Below, in pieces: positions 8,072 through 17,266 of a stretch of 64,000 nt of DNA. The translations under genes and the position numbers were made by a program. Source of the stretch: SNAP01 sp049671745 (lineage in GTDB: Bacteria; Bacteroidota; Bacteroidia; Bacteroidales; Marinifilaceae); NCBI GenBank assembly GCA_049671745.1, contig JBATVL010000013.1, forward strand, positions 20,783-84,782, read 5' to 3'. The number at the start of each line of letters is the position of its first letter. Position 1 is the stretch's first letter. The notes beneath the pieces were generated by a model, which saw only the letters and a program-made list of their open reading frames with translations, did not search any database and was not told the DNA's origin.

Positions 8072-9391
8072 ATGGAAGACCCCCAACTTAAAATAGGGAT
8101 ATGTGCCGCACAAATAATCAGCATAAATCTATTGAACGAATACTATATCAAGAACATAGGTACAACTCTTTTTGGCAAATATTCTCTTACAATCAATAAT
8201 AAGAGCATTGAACTTATAGATTCAGGGAACAATATTATTCATAAGAGTAATGAAATCAGTTTTCACCCCTCTATAAAAGAAAGAAACATATTTGAGATTG
8301 AAGATGTAACAATTGGTATAAATTTCCACTGGGAGAAGAAAGAAAAGCAGAAATTCAATGGAAATCTTAAATTTATTATCGAAAAAGACAATATAAGAGC
8401 CATTAATACTGTAAAGATAGAAGATTACCTATTTTCAGTTATATCTTCTGAAATGAATGCCAATGCACCTACAGAGTACCTTAAATCGCATGCTATCATT
8501 TCTCGCTCATGGGTTCTATCTAGAATTGCAGCAGAGAATCAAAAAGATATGGATTTCATAGATAATAATGAGAAACGTATTAAATGGTATGGTAGAGAAG
8601 AGCATATTAATTTTGATGTATGTGCCGATGATCATTGTCAAAGATATCAGGGTATAACAAGAGCATGTACAGAGGCAGTAAAAGAAGCGATAAAAGAAAC
8701 AAAAGGAATTGTTTTATATAAGGATAATAATATTTGTGATGCTCGTTTCTCAAAATGTTGTGGAGGTGTATCTGAAGATTTCGAGAATGTATGGGAGAAT
8801 GAAAAGATCAGCTATTTATCAACAATTATAGATTCTGAAAATAAAGACCTTACACTTGATCTTAAAAAAGAAGAAGATGCAAGAGAATGGATTACTTCTG
8901 AAACTGATTCTTTCTGCAATGTAAAAGATAAACATTTACTTTCAAGAATTCTTAACGATTACGATTACAGTACCTCTAATTTTTATAGATGGGAAATAGA
9001 ATATTCACAAGAAGAACTCTCAAACTTACTTTTAGATAATAGTAATATAGATTTTGGAGAAATAAAAAAGATTACTGCACTTAAAAGAGGAGTATCAGGA
9101 CGAATATATGAACTCGAAATAGAGGGAAGCAAAAAAACTTTTACTTTTGGCAAAGAATTAGAAATAAGAAAAGTCTTATCCAAATCACATCTATATAGCT
9201 CCGCCTTTATTGTTGATTATAAAAAAGTAAAGAAAGGAATACCTGGTAAATTCATTTTAAAAGGTTCTGGATGGGGACATGGAGTGGGTCTTTGTCAAAT
9301 AGGGGCAGCAGCTATGGTATATAAAGGATATTCTCATGAAAAAGTTTTAAAGCATTATTTCAAAGGAACTGAACTAAAGAAAATATACTAA
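8072..9391 (+). CDS. SpoIID/LytB-domain protein
   Basis: A 439-residue protein whose core matches SpoIID/LytB: AINTVKIEDYLFSVISSEMNANAPTEYLKSHAIISRSWVLSR near residue 110-150, and the C-terminal SGWGHGVGLCQIGAAAMVYKGYSHEKVLKHYF. In spore formers SpoIID is a lytic transglycosylase acting on denuded glycan; SpoIID-like proteins are also widespread in non-sporulating Bacteroidota, so sporulation is not implied. The catalytic Glu is probably the one in SSEMNAN. No signal peptide or membrane segment is visible at the chosen ATG, which is odd for a wall enzyme. The stop TAA abuts the next ATG. Confidence 0.85.
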   Translation: MEDPQLKIGICAAQIISINLLNEYYIKNIGTTLFGKYSLTINNKSIELIDSGNNIIHKSNEISFHPSIKERNIFEIEDVTIGINFHWEKKEKQKFNGNLKFIIEKDNIRAINTVKIEDYLFSVISSEMNANAPTEYLKSHAIISRSWVLSRIAAENQKDMDFIDNNEKRIKWYGREEHINFDVCADDHCQRYQGITRACTEAVKEAIKETKGIVLYKDNNICDARFSKCCGGVSEDFENVWENEKISYLSTIIDSENKDLTLDLKKEEDAREWITSETDSFCNVKDKHLLSRILNDYDYSTSNFYRWEIEYSQEELSNLLLDNSNIDFGEIKKITALKRGVSGRIYELEIEGSKKTFTFGKELEIRKVLSKSHLYSSAFIVDYKKVKKGIPGKFILKGSGWGHGVGLCQIGAAAMVYKGYSHEKVLKHYFKGTELKKIY

Positions 9392-9778
9392 ATGAAAAAG
9401 GGAATATTAATAATATTAATGGCTTTTTCAGCAATTAATTCATATGCTACAAATAATATAATAATTAGATTAAATGCCATAGCATTTCAGAAAATTATAA
9501 GAGAAACAAAAGAACCTCTAATTTTAGACTGCAGTACAATAGAGACATATGTTTACGAGCACATAGAGTCTGCCATTTCAATAGCAGACATAGAAATGAT
9601 GAGATATGTTCTTAAAGATATTAATAAACAAACATTACTTTTTGTATACTGCACTAACGAGGAAAGATCCAGCGATGCAATAAAAGAAATACAAGAACTT
9701 GGTTTCACAAAAATCTATCAATTAAAAAAAGGATTAACAGAGTGGAAAAGGCAAGGATTAGAAACATCAAATAATTAA
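9392..9778 (+). CDS. Exported rhodanese-like protein
   Basis: A 128-residue protein with a signal peptide (about residues 1-20, MKKGILIILMAFSAINSYAT) and one rhodanese domain. The active loop reads C87-TNEE-R92, i.e. Cys-x4-Arg as in rhodaneses, but without the usual Gly, so sulfur transfer is plausible but not certain. DCSTIETYVYEHIESAISI corresponds to the family's D-x-R-x-x-x-x-Y-x-x-G-H-I-x-x-A pattern. It starts immediately after the SpoIID-like gene and lies 4 bases before the cyclophilin gene, so the three form one operon of envelope proteins. Confidence 0.8.
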   Translation: MKKGILIILMAFSAINSYATNNIIIRLNAIAFQKIIRETKEPLILDCSTIETYVYEHIESAISIADIEMMRYVLKDINKQTLLFVYCTNEERSSDAIKEIQELGFTKIYQLKKGLTEWKRQGLETSNN

Positions 9779-9782
9779 CAGA

Positions 9783-10595
9783 ATGAAGAAAATTTTTATA
9801 CTTTTTGCAATTGTATCAACAATATTATCATGTACAACGCAGAAGAAACTTGGAACAAAGAATAGAATTGTTCTAGTAGAAACATCATATGGTGATATGA
9901 AAATCAAACTATACGATGAAACACCTAAACATAGAGATAATTTCATAAGTCTAACTGCTGATAAATTCTATAATAGAACACTATTCCATAGAGTAATTAA
10001 TGAATTTATGATTCAGGGTGGAGATCCTGATTCTAGAGATGCAGACTCAGATAAAGATCTTGGAGAAGGTGGACCAGGGTACAAAATAGAAGCAGAATTC
10101 AACACTAATTTATTTCATAAAAAGGGAGTATTAGCTGCGGCAAGAGAAGGTGACTCAATGAATCCTGAAAGGAAATCTGCTGGATCACAATTTTATATTG
10201 CTCAAGGCAAAGTATATACTAATGAAGAATTAGATATAGCTGTTAGAAAAATTAATAAAAGAAGAGAAAACAAAATATTTAATGCATATATATCAGAGAA
10301 TGCTGAGAAGCTAGCAGACATACAGACAAGGGATATAAAGAAATATTATGCACTTTATGATTCTTTACAGAATGATGCACAAAAACTTATGCTAAAAGAA
10401 AAATATGTTTTAAGTGATGCACAAAGGAAAGCGTATACAACAGTAGGAGGCATTCCTCATCTTGACGGACAATACACAGTATTTGGTGAAGTAATAGAAG
10501 GTCTAGATGTACTTGACAAGATAGCTGCGGTTAATGTTAATAACCAAAATAGGCCTCTTGAAGATATAGAAATGGAGATTAGTATTATTAAATAA
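9783..10595 (+). CDS. Cyclophilin-type peptidyl-prolyl isomerase lipoprotein with an insertion
   Basis: A 270-residue lipoprotein (lipobox ILSC, about residues 14-17) with a cyclophilin domain that speeds cis-trans isomerisation of prolyl bonds in envelope proteins. Seen are LFHRVINEFMIQGGDP (catalytic Arg and Phe region), AGSQFYIAQG, and FGEVIEGLDVLDKIAAV. Between residues about 140 and 215 is a charged, helix-prone insertion (from KVYTNEELD to LKEKYVL) that splits the domain between the second and third motifs. Such insertions occur in some Bacteroidota cyclophilins. Last gene of its operon. Confidence 0.9.
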   Translation: MKKIFILFAIVSTILSCTTQKKLGTKNRIVLVETSYGDMKIKLYDETPKHRDNFISLTADKFYNRTLFHRVINEFMIQGGDPDSRDADSDKDLGEGGPGYKIEAEFNTNLFHKKGVLAAAREGDSMNPERKSAGSQFYIAQGKVYTNEELDIAVRKINKRRENKIFNAYISENAEKLADIQTRDIKKYYALYDSLQNDAQKLMLKEKYVLSDAQRKAYTTVGGIPHLDGQYTVFGEVIEGLDVLDKIAAVNVNNQNRPLEDIEMEISIIK

Positions 10596-10636
10596 TATTT
10601 TAAGCAAAAATTAACATTAACTTATAATAAATATTA

Positions 10637-10728
10637 TACTTTTGCAGATGATAAATATATGCGCTGAGCCTGTTTTATCATAAGTTAAGGTTAAGGTTAG
10701 TTTGAAAAGAGGAGGGAACTCCTCTTTT
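10637..10728 (+). ncRNA. Candidate small RNA with its own promoter and terminator
   Basis: A good -7 element TACTTTTG lies at 10637-10644. About 55 bases after the expected start is a strong hairpin, arms 10705-10714 and 10719-10728, followed by Ts. No open reading frame of note fits between them, so a transcript of about 80 bases is predicted. The middle contains a repeat TTAAGGTTAAGGTTAG. The hairpin also serves as the terminator of mutS on the other strand. The -33 match is weak. Expression is inferred only. Confidence 0.45.
10705..10728. terminator. Bidirectional terminator (candidate sRNA and mutS)
   Basis: A ten-base perfect stem AAAAGAGGAG / CTCCTCTTTT with a GGAA loop, T-rich on both strands. 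Confidence 0.85.
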
Positions 10729-10733
10729 TATTT

Positions 10734-13349
10734 TTATATACCTGATATCTTCTTTATCTCATTAAGTTTATTCAATGCTTCCATAGGTGTCAGATTGTTT
10801 ATATCTAAGCCTGCAATCTCATCACGAATCTTAGATAAAACAGGATCATCCATTTGGAAGAAACTCAATTGCATACCCTCTCTTTTCTCTGCAATCTCAT
10901 CCACTGGTTTAGCCACAGAGCCAGTATTATTATTAGATTCTAACTGCTTTAATATTTCAAAAGAACGATTAGTTACAGATATAGGCATTCCTGCCATTTT
11001 TGCCACCTGTATACCAAAAGAGTGATTAGAACCACCCTTTACAAGTTTTCTTAGAAAGACTATTTTATTATCTATCTCACGTACAGATACATTAAAATTC
11101 TTAACTTTCTTGAAAGATTTCTCCATCTCATTAAGCTCATGATAATGAGTAGCAAAAAGAGTCTTAGCTTTCTTTTTTTTCTGTTCATGAATAAACTCAA
11201 CAATAGACCAAGCAATAGAAATACCATCATAAGTAGATGTACCTCTACCCAACTCATCAAAAAGCACTAAAGAACGATCTGACAAGTTATTTAAGATATT
11301 AGACGCCTCGTTCATTTCCACCATAAAAGTAGATTCTCCCATAGAGATATTATCAGAGGCACCAACACGAGTAAATATCTTATCAACATACCCCATCTTA
11401 GCCGATTCTGCAGGAACAAAACAACCTGTTTGCGCCATTATAGTAATCAATGCCACTTGACGTAAAAGGGCCGACTTACCAGCCATATTAGGACCAGTAA
11501 TAATTATTATCTGTTGCGACTTATTGTCTAGATGCACATCATTAGCTATATATTCTTCATCAATAGGTAATTGTTTTTCAATAACAGGATGTCTACCACC
11601 AATAATATCTAAATCATTAGAATCATTTATCTCCGGTTTAATGTAATTATTATCAATAGACACCTTTGCAAAAGAAGACAAACAATCAGCCTTAGCCAAT
11701 AAATTAGCATTCTTTTGAAGAACATGAATATACTCACCTGAATCTACAATAAGGTTGTTATATAATTCCGTTTCTATAACAGAAATTCTATCTTCAGCAC
11801 CTAAAATCTTATCCTCATATTCTTTTAATTCCTCAGTAATATATCGCTCTGCATTAACAAGAGTTTGTTTACGCGTCCATTCCTCAGGCACCTTAGCAGA
11901 GTGAGATTTTGTAACCTCTATATAATATCCAAATACATTATTAAAACCTATCTTAAGATTAGTAATACCTGTACGTTCCGCCTCTTTTCTTTGCATATTT
12001 AAAAGCATATCCTTACCACTAGTAGAGATAGCCCTAAGCTCATCTAATTCCTCATTAACTCCATTAGAGATAACACCACCCTTAGATATAGAGATAGGAG
12101 CAGATTCAAGAATATCCCTCTGTATTCTATGATTTAAAGCAGCACATGGATCAAGAAGATTAGCTATATTAATCAATTCTTCATTCTCCGACTTATAAAA
12201 TGTCTTCTGTAAAGGTTCTATGCTATCTAATGCATTTTGAAGAATAAGAAACTCACGAGGGTTAATTCTACCAACAGCTATCTTTGAAGCAATACGTTCC
12301 ATATCACCAGTCTCAGCAAGAAGCCCTGTTGAATCGTCACATAGATCTCTATTTTGGAAGAAAACATCCACCACATTTAAACGCTCATTTATAGCATCTA
12401 CATTTCTTAAAGGCTGAGCTATCCATCTACGAAGCATACGAGTACCCATAGGAGTAACCGTTCTGTCGAGTATATCTATAAGAGTTTTACCTCCCTGATG
12501 AGGAGAATAAAGTAACTCCAAATTCCTCATAGTAAACCTGTCTAACCACACATAATCACTATCCTCTATTCTTGCCAAACGAGAAATATGTCCTATGCTT
12601 AAATGTTTGGTTAAATCTAGATAATGAAGAATAGCCCCTGCCGAACAAATACCCATTTCTAAATCATCAACACCAAAACCTTTAAGAGAAGCAGTAGAGA
12701 AATGTTGATTCAATCTATCGTAAGCAGAATCAAGATTATATGACCATTCCTCAAGAGGGTAAGTATAATATTGATTTGCAAAATTCTCTCTATATTTTCC
12801 TTCCTTAGAACGCTGAATAAGCACCTCTTTAGGTTGAAAATTAGAAAGTAATTTATCTAATCGGTTAAAATCACCTTCCGTAATCAAAAACTCACCAGTA
12901 GATAGATCTAGAAGAGAAAGTCCACATGCTTTCTTGCCAATAGAGACACTAGCTAACCAGTTGTTTTCAGTATTTTCTATAGTATTATCGTTGTAAGAAA
13001 CACCAGGAGTAACAAGCTCTACAACTCCACGTTTCACAAGAGTTTTAGTCTTTTTAGGATCCTCTAGTTGCTCACAAATAGCAACTCTCTGTCCTGCTCT
13101 TACAAGCTTAGGCAAATAATTATCTATGGCATGATGTGGAAAACCAGCAAGTTCTGTTTTCCCAGCTGCACCATTTGATCGTTTAGTAAGAGTTATACCC
13201 AAAAGTTTAGAGGTAATGATTGCATCTTTACCGAATGTCTCGTAGAAATCGCCCATTCTAAACAGCAATAAAGCATCAGGATATTCCTGCTTCATCTTTT
13301 CAAACTGCTGCATTAGTGGAGATAATTGTGTATTTGCCTTTTTTGCCAT
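10734..13349 (-). CDS. mutS: DNA mismatch repair protein MutS
   Basis: An 871-residue MutS that recognises mismatches and recruits MutL. Domain I has the mismatch-wedge Phe-x-Glu at F35-E37 (RMGDFYETF). The C-terminal ATPase shows Walker A GPNMAGKS, GASDNISMGESTFMVEM, Walker B SLVLFDELGRGTSTYDG and TLFATHYHEL. The helix-turn-helix dimer part is GIQVAKMAGMPISV. Length and order are those of MutS1. It is transcribed alone from a promoter at 13375-13382 and ends at the hairpin shared with the candidate small RNA. Confidence 0.98.
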   Translation of the reverse strand: MAKKANTQLSPLMQQFEKMKQEYPDALLLFRMGDFYETFGKDAIITSKLLGITLTKRSNGAAGKTELAGFPHHAIDNYLPKLVRAGQRVAICEQLEDPKKTKTLVKRGVVELVTPGVSYNDNTIENTENNWLASVSIGKKACGLSLLDLSTGEFLITEGDFNRLDKLLSNFQPKEVLIQRSKEGKYRENFANQYYTYPLEEWSYNLDSAYDRLNQHFSTASLKGFGVDDLEMGICSAGAILHYLDLTKHLSIGHISRLARIEDSDYVWLDRFTMRNLELLYSPHQGGKTLIDILDRTVTPMGTRMLRRWIAQPLRNVDAINERLNVVDVFFQNRDLCDDSTGLLAETGDMERIASKIAVGRINPREFLILQNALDSIEPLQKTFYKSENEELINIANLLDPCAALNHRIQRDILESAPISISKGGVISNGVNEELDELRAISTSGKDMLLNMQRKEAERTGITNLKIGFNNVFGYYIEVTKSHSAKVPEEWTRKQTLVNAERYITEELKEYEDKILGAEDRISVIETELYNNLIVDSGEYIHVLQKNANLLAKADCLSSFAKVSIDNNYIKPEINDSNDLDIIGGRHPVIEKQLPIDEEYIANDVHLDNKSQQIIIITGPNMAGKSALLRQVALITIMAQTGCFVPAESAKMGYVDKIFTRVGASDNISMGESTFMVEMNEASNILNNLSDRSLVLFDELGRGTSTYDGISIAWSIVEFIHEQKKKKAKTLFATHYHELNEMEKSFKKVKNFNVSVREIDNKIVFLRKLVKGGSNHSFGIQVAKMAGMPISVTNRSFEILKQLESNNNTGSVAKPVDEIAEKREGMQLSFFQMDDPVLSKIRDEIAGLDINNLTPMEALNKLNEIKKISGI

Positions 13350-13374
13350 TAATAATCTATTTATAATTAGATAT

Positions 13375-13382
13375 CAAAGATA
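13375..13382 (-). promoter_or_regulatory. -7 element of the mutS promoter
   Basis: The minus strand reads TATCTTTG here, an exact TAnnTTTG, 26 bases before the mutS ATG. No clear -33 TTTG is seen at the expected spacing. Confidence 0.55.
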
Positions 13383-13446
13383 AATAAATTCATCCGCTTT
13401 ATATAAAATTACGTAACTTAGTACTTGCATTAAAAAAGTAATTAAC

Positions 13447-14667
13447 ATGAATATAGAAGAATTGAGAGAATATTGTCTCTCTAAAAAACAAGTAGAAGAA
13501 GGACTTCCTTTTGGTGAGGACACTCTTGTTTTTAAAGTCTGTAATAAGATGTTTGCACTTACTTCTTTAAAAGGAGATTTTTCGGTTAATCTAAAATGTG
13601 ATCCCGAAAGAGCTATAGAACTCAGAGAAGAATATTCTTGTATTACTCCAGGATTCCATATGAACAAAAAACATTGGAATACTGTAAAGATAGATGGTGA
13701 GATTTCTAATAATAAGATAAAAGAATTAATAGATTTATCCTACAATCTTATTGTTAATAAGTTATCAAAAAAAGAAAGAGAAAACCTAATAAGTGAAAAA
13801 ATGGAAACACAAACGAGTATTCTTGAAGCATATGAATACAAATTATCAGATGATGAAATCTCTTTTGAATTAGATGGAACAATATGTACAGGGCTTAAAA
13901 ATCATTATAATCGCTCAACCTTATCTCTTCTACATTCATTTATAGATCACACTTCTTTGGGCAGTACTGACAATGAAGAATCTGTACGTAAATTCTTGAA
14001 TAGATTAAAAGATAGTCTTAAAGATAAGAATATAGAACCTGTAGCGGCAGTATGTGTATTTCCTAAATACATAGAATTGTGTAAGCAGGAATTAGGTTTA
14101 TCAGGAATTAAAATAGCTTGTGTAGCAGGTGGTTTTCCTTATGTGCAAACATTCAAAGAAGTAAGAGAACTAGAATGCAAGATGGCTATAAAAGCAGGAT
14201 GCGACGAGATAGATATTGTTATTCCTATTGGAGAAGCCTTCTCTGATGACATGTCTGTTTTAAGGAAAGATTTAAGAAGAATGCGTAAAATTTGCGTAAA
14301 CAAAACTCTAAAAGTAATCTTAGAGACAGGTGAACTTAAAGACTCTGAAAGAATATTTGCGGTATCTATGATTGCAATGGAAGAAGGGGCTGATTTCATA
14401 AAGACATCAACAGGTAAGGTAGCTATAAACGCAACTCCTGAAGCCGTTTATGTTATGGCTTATGCTGTAAAGAAATTCTCAGAGAAAACAGGAAAAATGG
14501 TAGGTATAAAAGTGGCTGGAGGAGTTTCTTCTTCAACAAAAGCTATACAATATTTCTCTATTATTAATCATGTATTGGGTAAAGAATGGCTTTATAATAA
14601 GTACTTTAGAATTGGTACATCTAGCCTTACTTATAACTTACAACAAGAATCAGCAACTCTTAATTAG
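13447..14667 (+). CDS. deoC: MmcQ/YjbR-domain and deoxyribose-phosphate aldolase fusion
   Basis: A 406-residue two-domain protein in one uninterrupted frame. Residues 1 to about 115 match the MmcQ/YjbR (DUF419) fold: SKKQVEEGLPFGEDTLVFKV, KMFALTSLKGD, and TPGFHMNKKHWNTV. Residues about 130-406 are DeoC, which cleaves 2-deoxyribose 5-phosphate to acetaldehyde and glyceraldehyde 3-phosphate. The Schiff-base lysine is K319 in DFIKTSTGK, the second lysine is K355 in GIKVAGG, and the catalytic Asp is D256 in DEIDIV. Bacteroidota DeoC is normally a separate protein of about 300 residues, so the extra N-terminal domain is unusual. YjbR proteins bind DNA or have no known enzymatic role; the link is unexplained. 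Confidence 0.88.
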   Translation: MNIEELREYCLSKKQVEEGLPFGEDTLVFKVCNKMFALTSLKGDFSVNLKCDPERAIELREEYSCITPGFHMNKKHWNTVKIDGEISNNKIKELIDLSYNLIVNKLSKKERENLISEKMETQTSILEAYEYKLSDDEISFELDGTICTGLKNHYNRSTLSLLHSFIDHTSLGSTDNEESVRKFLNRLKDSLKDKNIEPVAAVCVFPKYIELCKQELGLSGIKIACVAGGFPYVQTFKEVRELECKMAIKAGCDEIDIVIPIGEAFSDDMSVLRKDLRRMRKICVNKTLKVILETGELKDSERIFAVSMIAMEEGADFIKTSTGKVAINATPEAVYVMAYAVKKFSEKTGKMVGIKVAGGVSSSTKAIQYFSIINHVLGKEWLYNKYFRIGTSSLTYNLQQESATLN

Positions 14668-14675
14668 AATTTATA

Positions 14676-14724
14676 AATTAGAAGTTAGTACTTCGATTAT
14701 TTATCAAGCTACTAACTTCTAATT
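14676..14724. terminator. Terminator between convergent deoC and RND genes
   Basis: A perfect 15-base inverted repeat (14676-14690 with 14710-14724) around a 19-base loop. It has no long T tract, so it is a weaker terminator candidate that could act in both directions. Confidence 0.55.
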
Positions 14725-14736
14725 ACAAACTCATAT

Positions 14737-17127
14737 CTATTTCTTTATCTTCAACTCATCTAAGTCAATATCTTCTTCTTCGTCATAAATCTGTAATAAA
14801 GGTTCTTTAAAGGCTTTATTAGTAATCATCTTATCAAGAGTCATAAGTAGAGATGGCAGAATAATAAGATTAGAGAACATAGCAGCAAGAAGAGTTACAG
14901 AGACTAATAAACCAAGAGAAACTGTACCTCCAAAACTAGACAAAGCAAAAATACCAAAACCAAAGAATAATATAACAGAAGTGTACATCATCGATTGCCC
15001 CGTCTCTTTAAGAGCAATTATCACTGAGGCACGTATATTCCAATTTGTTAGTTGTAATTCTTGACGGTATTTAGCCAAAAAGTGAATAGTATCATCAACA
15101 GAAATACCAAAAGCAATACTAAAAATAAGTATGGTAGATGCCTTTATAGGTATATTAAAGTAACCCATTAAGGCGGCAGTAAATAATAGTGGTATGATAT
15201 TTGGAATAAGAGCCACAATAACCATTCTCTTAGATGAGAACATCCAGGCCATAAAACCAGCTATAAGTAATATTGCAAGCAAAAGACTAGTAGCTAAATT
15301 CTTTACCAAATATTGAGTTCCTTTAAAGAACAATATACTAGAACCAGTAGTTATAATATCGTATTTTTCTTTAGGGAAAACGCTTTCAACTATTGCTATA
15401 ACATCATTCTCAGCAATCTCCATTCTCTTAGTTCCAATATCTTTCATACGGAACGACATACGAGCATATCTTTTTGTTGAATCAACAAATGCTGTCATTA
15501 AATGTGCATTCTTACCATTGTTCTCTTGCGACTTCATAAGATAAGAAAGTATGAAATTCTTAGTTGAGGAAGTAGGTAATTTGAAGTATTTCTCCTTACC
15601 ATTATAATATGACTGATTAGCATATTTGGCAAAGGTAGCAATAGAAAGAGAAGATGAAATATTCTCAGATTGACTGATAGCTTTATCAAGCTTATCAAGC
15701 TTGCGCATAGTAGATAACTTCAAAGCACCACCTTTTTTTCTAGTATCTATCATCACTTCAAGAGGAAGGATACCATCAAAATTAGACTCAAAAAAATGAA
15801 GATCTTGTACAATAGGATTATCATGAGGAAGATCGTCAACCATATAACCAGTACTATGCATTTTCGACATTCCAAACACACTGCCAGCTATAACAACTCC
15901 CGCACATATATATAAAACAGTACGATGTTCAAGCACTAAATGAACAAGTCTATTAACAAACTTATTAACAAATTTATTTTCTAAATGACTTATCTGCTTA
16001 GGTGTTGGAGGAGACAAGAAACTAAAGATACAAGGCACAAGAATAAGAGATAGTACAAAAACCATCATTATATTTAAAGAAGCTACTATACCAAACTCCT
16101 TAAGAATTTGAGAAGAAGTAACTATAAATGTTGCAAAACCTGATGCTGTAGTAAGGTTAGTAAGAAGAGTAGCATTACCAATCTTACGAATCATTCTCTG
16201 TAGAGATTTTATCTTATTACCATGAATGGTGTATTCTGAATGGAATTTATTAACCATGAAAACACTATTAGGTATACCAATAACAATAAGCAATGGAGGA
16301 AGCATAGCAGTAAGAAGAGTAATCTTAAAACCAAATAATGCCATAAAACCGACAGCCCATATAACACTAATGGCTATAATAAGCATACAGAAACCAACAA
16401 CTTTAAACGACCTAAAAAACAGGAACAAAATAAATGCAGTAATAAAAAGAGACAAGAGAATAAACATAAGCATCTCACTCTTAATCATTTCTGCAGACAC
16501 CACTCTAATGTATGGCATACCTGAGTATCTTATATGTAGATTGTGTTTCTCACCAAAAGCTTCAGATAAAGCTTTCACTTTTTTAACCACTCCAACCCTT
16601 GACTTAGATGCCATTGTTTTGGCATTCACAGTAACAAACATAGAGTAGGTGTGAGAATCTTTATTAAGCAATGTACCATGGAATATAGGTAAAGCTTCAG
16701 CTTTAATAGCCAAGGAATCTAACTGTTCTTGAGTATCTATATGAGAGGGGAAAAGTGGTTTAGCTTCAAAGCATCTCTTCTCTTTATTCTTAACTAGATT
16801 AGGTGAATGGGCAAGAGATAAACGAGCGTCTATTCCTTTTATTTTTTTAAGTGAATCTCCAAGAGCAAGCCAGTCATTAAACTTATCTTTCTGGTAAAAA
16901 GAAGAATCTTGTACACCCAAGATAATCATGTTACTCTCTTGACCAAAAACCTCTTTAAATTTCTCAGAATCTAAAGAAGCCGTATCAGTTGCAGGCAAAA
17001 GTGCAGAATATTCATAAGACATCTCTACATGAGTAGCCTGATTAGCCATGAATATTGTTATAATGAAAATCGCTATTATAAAAGCAATTCTATTTCTTAA
17101 AATCACCCCCGCCGTTTTAACCCACAT
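14737..17127 (-). CDS. RND-superfamily exporter (MMPL/patched type)
   Basis: A 796-residue membrane protein with a two-fold repeat. Each half has one N-terminal helix, a large external loop, and five helices. Family signals include GFKITLLTAMLPPLLIVIGIPNSVFMV and, in the second half, FSIAFGISVDDTIHFLAKYRQEL. The size fits the single-protein MMPL/hydrophobe exporters that move lipids or sterol-like molecules, rather than the ~1050-residue multidrug pumps. The upstream TTG at 17160 also opens the frame, but ATG at 17127 (MWVKTAG) is the better start because it places the first membrane helix normally. The tail is acidic (YDEEEDIDLDELKIKK). No membrane-fusion partner gene is nearby. Confidence 0.85.
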   Translation of the reverse strand: MWVKTAGVILRNRIAFIIAIFIITIFMANQATHVEMSYEYSALLPATDTASLDSEKFKEVFGQESNMIILGVQDSSFYQKDKFNDWLALGDSLKKIKGIDARLSLAHSPNLVKNKEKRCFEAKPLFPSHIDTQEQLDSLAIKAEALPIFHGTLLNKDSHTYSMFVTVNAKTMASKSRVGVVKKVKALSEAFGEKHNLHIRYSGMPYIRVVSAEMIKSEMLMFILLSLFITAFILFLFFRSFKVVGFCMLIIAISVIWAVGFMALFGFKITLLTAMLPPLLIVIGIPNSVFMVNKFHSEYTIHGNKIKSLQRMIRKIGNATLLTNLTTASGFATFIVTSSQILKEFGIVASLNIMMVFVLSLILVPCIFSFLSPPTPKQISHLENKFVNKFVNRLVHLVLEHRTVLYICAGVVIAGSVFGMSKMHSTGYMVDDLPHDNPIVQDLHFFESNFDGILPLEVMIDTRKKGGALKLSTMRKLDKLDKAISQSENISSSLSIATFAKYANQSYYNGKEKYFKLPTSSTKNFILSYLMKSQENNGKNAHLMTAFVDSTKRYARMSFRMKDIGTKRMEIAENDVIAIVESVFPKEKYDIITTGSSILFFKGTQYLVKNLATSLLLAILLIAGFMAWMFSSKRMVIVALIPNIIPLLFTAALMGYFNIPIKASTILIFSIAFGISVDDTIHFLAKYRQELQLTNWNIRASVIIALKETGQSMMYTSVILFFGFGIFALSSFGGTVSLGLLVSVTLLAAMFSNLIILPSLLMTLDKMITNKAFKEPLLQIYDEEEDIDLDELKIKK

Positions 17128-17266
17128 AATTATAATCTTTGTTAGTATATATTTTAACAAAAATACAATAGAACAGGCTCAATTCCTAATACGCTTCTTT
17201 TTATTAGATATTTTTAAGTTTTTTCACGATTAAGATAATCTTTCACAAGAAAACTTAGAGTAATTA

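Noticed and set aside
16226..16648. 140-codon plus-strand frame
   Set aside because: It lies wholly opposite the RND exporter gene, whose strong membrane pattern explains the open frame.
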